From: Chelydra serpentina
Lineage: Eukaryota; Chordata; Testudines; Chelydridae
Direction: 5' to 3'
NCBI GenBank assembly: GCA_037349315.1
Contig: JBAIAC010000007.1
Coordinates: 22,090,001-22,154,000 of the forward strand
DNA length: 64,000 bases
The notes beneath the pieces were generated by a model. The model ran no database searches, was not told the origin of the DNA, and was given only the letters and a program-made list of their open reading frames with translations. Both the position numbers and the translations under genes were made by a program. Positions 57,491-64,000 of this stretch are shown piece by piece (the stretch's first letter is position 1; each line of letters starts with the position of its first letter).

Positions 57491-58840
57491 TGCTCTGTGA
57501 TAGGGCGCATAGCACCATAGCCCATATAGGTGAGGAAAGGGTTTGTGTGGGCTAGAGAGCTTCATTAAGGCACCAGGTCTAATAACCACCTGGCAGGACT
57601 AATAACAAATGAGACCCAGCTGGGGAGGAGCCAAGTACTTGCCATAAAGACAGCAAGTCTAGAGCAGAAGGGGTTGCTTGAGAAATCAGGAATTAAAAAG
57701 CCTAGTACAGAAAAATTTTAAAGAAAAATGGCAAAAAAGATAATTGGATCAACAAAAAAGAGAGGAAGAAGATTTTTTTGAATTGTGCCCTAGAGTTGAG
57801 GATAAGGACGTACGTCAGGGGATGGGAGGAAAAATGAAGTGATTTTGTTTAGAGTATGACCTGCTCATTGTGGCTTGAACAAAAATCTTTTTCAAATAAA
57901 TGGACACAAAGGTGGACTATGCCCACTCTCTAAGGTGGGAGAGACAATTGAGCATCTTTGATGGGTATGTAAGAGCTTTGATAAAGGGAAACGCTTTCTG
58001 AGGGATTCAAACGTCTTAAGGTGACAAAAGTTACATTATGTTATTTAGTGAAAATGTCAGGGAAATGGGGTAGTATTAGAAAGGTGTTATTATATTATCT
58101 GAAGGATACAAGGCAGAGTGAGAGAATATAAGCTGCTAAGTATTTAGGAAGTACAGTTGATGATGGCCATTCAGTCAAGTCTGCTTCACCATGAGGGAAA
58201 AAAAGAGAAAAAGAAAAGAAGAAAGAAAAAGAAGAGAGTTGCAGGGAGACAGAAAGAACTTTGCAGTCACTCTCTTGATAATAGAGGGTGGCGAGACTGA
58301 GGAGAACAGCAAGACTCCTGTTGGGGACAAAGCCCTGGAAGGGGCCCGAGGAAAGGCCTCAAGAAAAGCCTGTGGTAGGAAGGAGTTTAGGGAGACATCA
58401 ACAAGGGATCTAATGGAGTGGACTTTGGCTCTCATCCTAGGGTCCCTGGACTCAAATGTGGTGGAGTGGGAGGGCCTGGGCTCTCCTACTGGTCTACCAG
58501 AAAAGGTGGTGTAAAAACATCCTGACCAAGCGAGAGAAGAACTATTGGGATTGGAGTCCGACCTCCCCAGGGAGAAAGCCCTATGAGTCGTCACTCTGCA
58601 CAAGAGTAAGACGATGATCCTGCAGAGCCCAGGAAGGGGAGAATAGTCTGCAGTGGTCTGGGAAGGGGCTAAGAGTTGTTTGTTTGAGTTTAATTTATCA
58701 GACTCTTTGGTATGTCTACACTGCAGCTGGTAGCATATTTCCCAGCATGAGTAGAGTTACATGCTCAGAGTTCACCTAGTTGAAGGCTTTTTACTATTCA
58801 GAAGTACATTCTGCACTTCTTTAGAACAACCTTCTTCCAA
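57491..58840. other. Unassigned insertion-like region in unit E
   Basis: This segment replaces the expected serpin promoter and exons 1-3. It has a purine-rich stretch (about 58190-58250). The open frames (142 codons minus, 107 codons plus near 58175-58603) are low-complexity and overlap each other, with no domain I recognise. It may be a transposable-element remnant. Confidence 0.35.
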
Positions 58841-59427
58841 GGGCATGAGCCAGGAAATACCCTAGAGGGCCTGCAGGTTGGGATGGAGGAGGCAGCCATG
58901 GTCTTGGGAGATCACACAGGAGTGACAGTGAAGATCGGACCAATGGAGCTAGTAAAGTCGAGAACTAGTATTGTCAGGGCCACCCTGGGGCTATAAGTAT
59001 AAGGTGAGCCTGATCTTGTTTGATGTTGGATAAGACTTTTGGCAGGAGCAGAACTGGAGGGAAGGCATATAGCAGGCTCCTAATCCAAGGAAGCAGGAAG
59101 GCATCTGTCAATAACCCCAGGCTGTGGCCCACTTAGGAAAAAAACTGATAACATTTTCTGTTGGTTTTTGTTGCAAATAGGTCCACCTGTGGAGTTCTCT
59201 ACAGCTGGAAAAGGGACCTAGTCACATCTGGACACAGAGACCATGTGTGACGTGCTTACATGAACTGCCAGAGCATTCTGAACCCCTGGACGCTAAGCAG
59301 CTTTCAGGCTGATGCAGAGATCTCAAAGCAGAGTTACCTCTTGGCATAATTGCATTGACTAGACTCCCCGTTGTTCATTCACACAGAATATGACTGCTGT
59401 GTTGTCGGTTAGCACTGATACATTCTG
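58841..59427 (-). mobile_element. DIRS-like retroelement fragment next to the exon 5 relic
   Basis: Resembles the DIRS-like element at 60-62.4 kb: CCCAGGCTGTGGCCCACTTAGG and GCAAATAGGTCCACCTGTGGAGTT here match CCCAGACTGTGGCCTCCTAGGG and GCAAGTAGGTCTATCCGGGGAGTT near 61190-61280. It runs up to the start of the serpin relic, so it probably broke exon 5. Confidence 0.55.
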
Positions 59428-59496
59428 CTGATTGCTGATAAGCCTACCCATAGCATTCTCCGTATGGGAAAAATTGTAAATCCTTTGGAAAAATTA
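59428..59496 (+). pseudogene. Serpin exon 5 relic (unit E)
   Basis: Reads LIADKPTHSILRMGKIVNPL and then EK, the C-terminal strand of this serpin family (compare [21 protein letters not shown] in gene C), but the hinge and loop are gone and the stop codon is lost. The sequence upstream is a DIRS-like fragment. Only about 22 codons remain. Confidence 0.75.
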
Positions 59497-59999
59497 CTAT
59501 ATGGCTGTATATATCCTCGGTGACTTAATTCCAATTAGTCAGTAAAGCATGCTCACATATAGAAGACAATGCTAGTAACTACAATTAATGTATATTTCCA
59601 CATAGATAAGATATAAAGGGCCAAGTTTTCAAATCTGCTTCGCCACAATTGCCACTAGTGCATTTATAACTTTGTACATACAGTTTTGACATGTAAGAGG
59701 CCAGACCCTCTTCCATTAAAGTCAATGGTTGAACTCACATTGGTTTCTATGAGAGTGGCCCCTCTCGTGTGTGTGATAGAATTCATATATGCAATCCCTA
59801 TTTTTAATGAAAAGCAAGTGAAAAATTAGTAAAAGCAAGCTCTAATTTTAAAAACTCTATCATTTCTGCACCCCAATGATAATGCACAGAGCTCATGCAC
59901 ACATAAAATGGCAATGTTCTCAAAATTTGTCTGTGTTATGCATTAAAAGCCTAGCACCAGCTAAATAGCTAGTGGTATTAACAGTGCAAGTCATAAAAT

Positions 60000-62417
60000 G
60001 GTTACTAACCTTCCATAACTGTTGTTCTTCGAGAAGTGTTGCACATGTCCATTCCACTCTCAGTGCACATGTGCCCCAAGCAGTCGCTGGAAATTTTTCC
60101 CTCAGTGGTACCCGCAGCTCAAGCACCCTTTGCTGCCACCTGCCAATAGCACTGGTATAAAGCGCCCAGCCGACCCCACACTCCCTCAGTTCCTTTTTTC
60201 TGGAAAATGCCAAGGTAAAGGAGCAGGACGATGGTCATGGAATGGACATGTGCAACACATCTCAAAGAACAACAGTTACAGAAGGTTAGTAACCATTTTT
60301 ATTCTTGGAGCGAATGCACATGTGCATTCCACTCTAGGTGACTCTCAAGCAGTTGAAAAGGTAGAGGGATCAGAGTTCATGGACACACAGACTGCAGAAC
60401 AGCTCGACCAAATTTGGCATCCACTCTGGAATGCTGAGCGATGGTGTAATGGGAGGAGAACCTATGATCAAGTCACTGCTTTACAAATGTCCTGAATACG
60501 AATCTGCGCTAAGAATGCTGCTGAGGATGCTTATGTGGAATAAGCAGTCAGATTAGCTGGAAGCAAAACACCTGCCTGGTCGTAACAAGTGTTAGTACAT
60601 GACGTCATCCAAGATGAAATTGTCTGTAAAGACATTGGGACACCCTTCAGCTGGCCAGCTACAGCTACGAACAGTTGGGTGGATCTTCGGAAAGGTTTAG
60701 TTCTTTCTATGTAGAAAGCTAGGGCTTCTTGTCTAACATCCAATGAGTGAAGTCATTGTTTATTCCTAGTTGCATGCGGCATCAGGTAAAAGAGAGGTAG
60801 GTGGATTGCCCGATTGCTATGAAACTGCTAAACCACTTTCGGGAGGAAACTGGGGTGAGGACATAAATACACTTTATCTTTAAAGAAGACTGTCTACAGC
60901 AGCTCTGATGTGCGGGCACACAGATCCAAGACCCATCTGGCTGAAGTGATGGCTTATAATAGGATGACGTATAATAAGGAGCAAGTTGCCAAAAGTTCAT
61001 ACGGAGGTCTCATAAGCTTTGATAAGACCAAGTTCGGGTCCCGGCAGGAACAGGCTCTCTTATTGGGGCTATCAGAATAATCTGGGCCTGGTCTGGCATG
61101 ATCTTTAGCAGCACTCTGTGCAAGAGTGAGAAGGGGGCAAAGACATAGTAAAAATGTCCCATCCAAGGGAAGTAGAAAAGTGTCCATGATAGAACCCAGA
61201 CTGTGGCCTCCTAGGGAGCAGAACTGGTAATACTGTCTGTTGTACCTGGTCGCAAGTAGGTCTATCCGGGGAGTTTCCAACTGCTGGAAAACGTCTCTTA
61301 CCACATCTGGGCAAAGGAACCACTTGTGGTGACTGGAGAAAGACGTGCTGAGGTGATGTGCCAACTCCCGGAAGGTAAGAGACCTTGATGTTGATGGAGT
61401 GGGCTATGCAAAACTCCCATAGCTGCATTGCTTCTTGACAAAGGAGAGAAGAGACAGCTCCTCCTTTCCTGTTGACATAAAACATGGCTGAAGTGTTGTC
61501 CATGAGAACAAACAAGTTTATGCCTGTAATGCGGGGCAGGAAGGCCTGACAGGCTTGGCAAAACTGCTCTGAGTTCCCTGATGTTGACATGGTGTGAAAG
61601 TTCTGCCACAGATCAAAGGCCCTGAGTTCTGAGGGGCCTCATGTGAGCTCCCCACCCTAGCGCTGACACATCTGAGATCAGGGTCATACGGTTGAGGGCG
61701 TATAAAGAAAATGCCCACACAAGCCATGAGCGGATCCAACCACCAATTGAGGGAGACAAGAATCAGTGGAGGTATCCTGAGTTTCTAGATGATGGTGGTT
61801 TGGTGAGTACACTGAGGTCAGCCACATCTGGAGGAGTCTGAGGTGCAGCCTTGGATGTTGTACCACATATGTGCATGAGGCCATGTGACCTAAAAGCCTC
61901 ACAATTTTGGGCTGCTGTGATTGGATGACCTTTGAGGTGTGTTGTCAGGGATCTGACTGATTGGAAATGTACCTCTGGGAAGTAGGCCCTGGCCTGAGTC
62001 AGACACTGCCCCAATGAACTCTATTGTCTGCACTGGAGCAATGGTAGACATTTCTGCATTTATCAGAAAGCCTAAGGTCTTGAATGTCAACTGGATGAGT
62101 CGAACATTGGACACTACTTAAACACTGGACTGGCCCTTGACTAGCCGGTCATCTAAATAAGGGTAGACCTGCACCCCTAACCTCCTCAGGAAAGCTGCCA
62201 CTACTGCCATACATTTTGTGAACTCCCATGGAGCTGCAGACCAGGAGAAGGGGTGGATTGTGAATTGGTAGTGTGGGTGGTTTATTACAAATCTGAGGAA
62301 CCTTCTGTGACCTTGGTATATCGATATATGAAAATAGGCATCTCTTAAATCAAGGACAGCATACCAACCACTGGGATCAAAGGAGGGAATAATGGCCAGC
62401 ACATCCCTGGCCTGCAC
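60000..62417 (-). mobile_element. DIRS-like tyrosine-recombinase retroelement, degenerate
   Basis: On the minus strand, in order: reverse transcriptase (62417-62118; LDLRDAYFHISIYQGHRRFL and VYPYLDD), RNase H-type region (61590-61105; LMDNTSAMFYVNRKGGAVS), a stretch with PRIDLLATRYNRQ (about 61270), and a tyrosine-recombinase-type region (60743-60531; REALAFYIERTKPFR, LFVAVAGQLKG). The 3' end is an inverted repeat: 60000-60034 (GGTTACTAACCTTCCATAAC) pairs with 60262-60296. The DIRS signature is a tyrosine recombinase in place of an integrase. Frameshifts between and within domains make it inactive. Confidence 0.75.
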
Positions 62418-62577
62418 TGCTTCCCGCAGCCCCCATTGGCCAGGGATGGTGAACCGCGGACAGTGGGAGCCGCGATCGGCTGAACCGGCGGACGCGGCAA
62501 GTAAACAAACCGGCCCAGCCCGCCAGGGGGCTTACCCTGGCAAGCCACGTGCCGAAGGCTGCCGATGCCTGTAATAG
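62418..62577. mobile_element. hAT-type MITE fragment
   Basis: Similar to the right two-thirds of 43911-44161: CGCAGCCCCCATTGGCCAGG and GTGCCGAAGGCTGCCGATGCCTG. The left end is missing where the DIRS-like element abuts. Confidence 0.6.
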
Positions 62578-63265
62578 ACACTTGATATAGTTATATTGGC
62601 TCTGCTGATAATTTGCTTCACTGGGTAATTTCCAAACCGCTTATGCAACCATGAATACATTTCTCCTTGCGACACAAGGATAGATAGAGCTCTCTGCAGA
62701 TTAGACAAAGCCCAACATCAGAGAGAACAACAAAGCCCTCCAGAACACCTGTTTGACATTTCATCTCAGAGATACTGTAGGAGGTACTCCTTGCTTTCCA
62801 TAGGACATTGTCAGAACAATAATGTTCTAGGCTATTGTTAAATGGCCTTGGGAGTAATTAGTTAAATATTGAAAAGGATAATGAAATGCGAAGGCGGGGG
62901 GAGGAGGGAAGGAAGGCTGTCAGTTTCTCAGTGCTCTCCTAGAGAATCAAGCCTTCAATTTCTCCAACACAGAATTATCCCTTGATTTTTAAAAAAATAT
63001 GTATTTTTTTGGCCTCCAGCCACACTGTTTTACAGGAAATTCATGCACAAATTCAAAGGAAATGGCTTTGCTCGCATTGTCTATTTCCTAAAGGTGAGAT
63101 AATCATATATTATGGTTTTGCAATAACAACTCAGGGGGTTCCAGCAATGAGTGACAGATGCCTACTCTTTGATGATATGGGCTTGATCCAAAGCCCACAG
63201 ATGTCAATGAAAATATCCCCATGAATACCATAGATAGCCAGCCATCCTTCAGAACTTCACAGACA
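62578..63265. other. Spacer with no recognised gene
   Basis: A/T-rich, non-coding. I see no domain or element I can name. Confidence 0.4.
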
Positions 63266-63269
63266 TAAT

Positions 63270-64000
63270 GATGTATTACTTCTCAGATGGAAAAGACATA
63301 CAAGTAGTAAGTCACCAGGACCAGGTGGTGTTCACACAAGAGTTCTGTAGAAACTCAAATATGAAATTGGAGCACTATTGACTATGGTATGTAGCATATT
63401 GCTACTGTTACTGACTAAAGAAACATTGGACCTACAATTTTTGAGTCTGGAACCTGCCCGAGTCTAATTTTTTTTTGCTTTTATGTTGTATTGTTTTTCA
63501 GTAACTTTTAATCAATTAATGCCATTTTAAGATATTAGCAACATTACAATTTTCAGTGTCAAAGCCTCTTTGAGGTTCTCATTATTCTAAAGCAAGAAAT
63601 TAATACTATGATCAATGAACTGTAGAGTCTGCTGATAAGGTGAGTCCAGAAATTTTGTACAGCAAACAAGGATAAAACATCCTCACTGATAATTTTCTTT
63701 AAACTTTGAGCAGATCAATATGGACATAGATTAACACTATCTGTTGGGGAAGAGTCAACATAACTTTTTTAAAGGGAACTCATGCCTCACCAACCTCTTA
63801 GAATTCTTTGAGGGGGTCAACGAACATGTGGACAAGGGTGAGCCAGTGGATATAGTGTACTTGAACTTTCAGAAAGCCTTTGACAAGGTCCCACACCAAA
63901 GGCTCTAAGCAAAGTAAGCAATCATGGAATAAGAGGGAAGATCCTCTCACGGATTGGTAACTGGTTAAAGAGCAGGAAACAAAGGGTAGGAATAAATGGT
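63270..64000 (+). mobile_element. CR1 LINE fragment running off the window
   Basis: Starts with SPGPDGVHTRVL-like CR1 sequence (63295-63340). A ~310-bp non-coding insert (63395-63715) follows, then the palm: VDIVYLNFQKAFDKVPHQRL. The insert plus the following CR1 matches 9590-10200 closely, with roughly one difference per 15-20 bases by eye. Confidence 0.75.

Noticed and set aside
58175..58603. Overlapping 142- and 107-codon frames
   Set aside because: Low-complexity purine/pyrimidine-rich DNA open in opposite strands; no recognisable family.
1..64000. CRISPR arrays, operons, rRNA genes or prophage
   Set aside because: Nothing of the kind is present; the intron structure and repeats are those of a vertebrate.

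Overview
The window looks like a vertebrate, most likely turtle (Testudines), chromosome segment. The DNA is A/T-rich and full of CR1 LINE fragments, Penelope-like elements, a DIRS-like tyrosine-recombinase retroelement, hAT-type MITEs, MIR-like SINEs, a tRNA-derived SINE and solo LTRs. The host genes are split by canonical GT-AG introns. The assignment to turtle rests on the repeat mix and is inference; a crocodilian is less likely but not excluded.

The only host genes I can support are a head-to-tail tandem array of alpha-1-antitrypsin-like serpins (clade A, SERPINA1-like), all on the + strand. Four copies look intact: gene A (coding 1964-7639), gene B (19400-27665), gene C (32875-39561) and gene D (46911-54625). 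Each has a short non-coding exon 1 behind a TATA/HNF1-like promoter (A lacks the TATA) and four coding exons. Coding exons 3 and 4 are exactly 271 and 148 nt in all four copies, with identical intron phases. Predicted proteins are 431, 424, 431 and 430 aa. Two broken units accompany them: a lone frameshifted exon 5 at 12797-12987 (unit A'), and a unit near 57.0-59.5 kb (unit E) of which only the upstream block and the last ~20 codons of exon 5 remain.

The array has one conserved serpin scaffold and a very variable reactive-centre loop (RCL). The hinge (GTEAA...) and the P1' Ser are kept in all intact copies, but the predicted P1 residue is Arg (A), Thr (B), Met (C) and Thr (D); the broken A' would have Glu. 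C and D are recent duplicates, nearly identical over long exon and intron tracts, yet differ at 8 of 14 positions from P6 to P8'. This suggests secreted protease inhibitors diversifying in target specificity.

Layout: 1-790 upstream block of A; 0.8-7.8 kb gene A; 7.8-16.9 kb MITE/CR1/LINE-rich spacer with A'; 16.9-27.8 kb gene B (a perfect 122-bp palindrome lies in its intron 1); 27.8-31.3 kb CR1 and LTR spacer; 31.3-39.7 kb gene C; 39.7-45.1 kb LTR, hAT and CR1 spacer; 45.1-54.8 kb gene D; 54.8-64.0 kb degenerate unit E, DIRS-like element and CR1. Several insertions present in only one of the C/D pair give relative ages for the duplication. No structural RNA gene, CRISPR array or prokaryote-type operon was seen.
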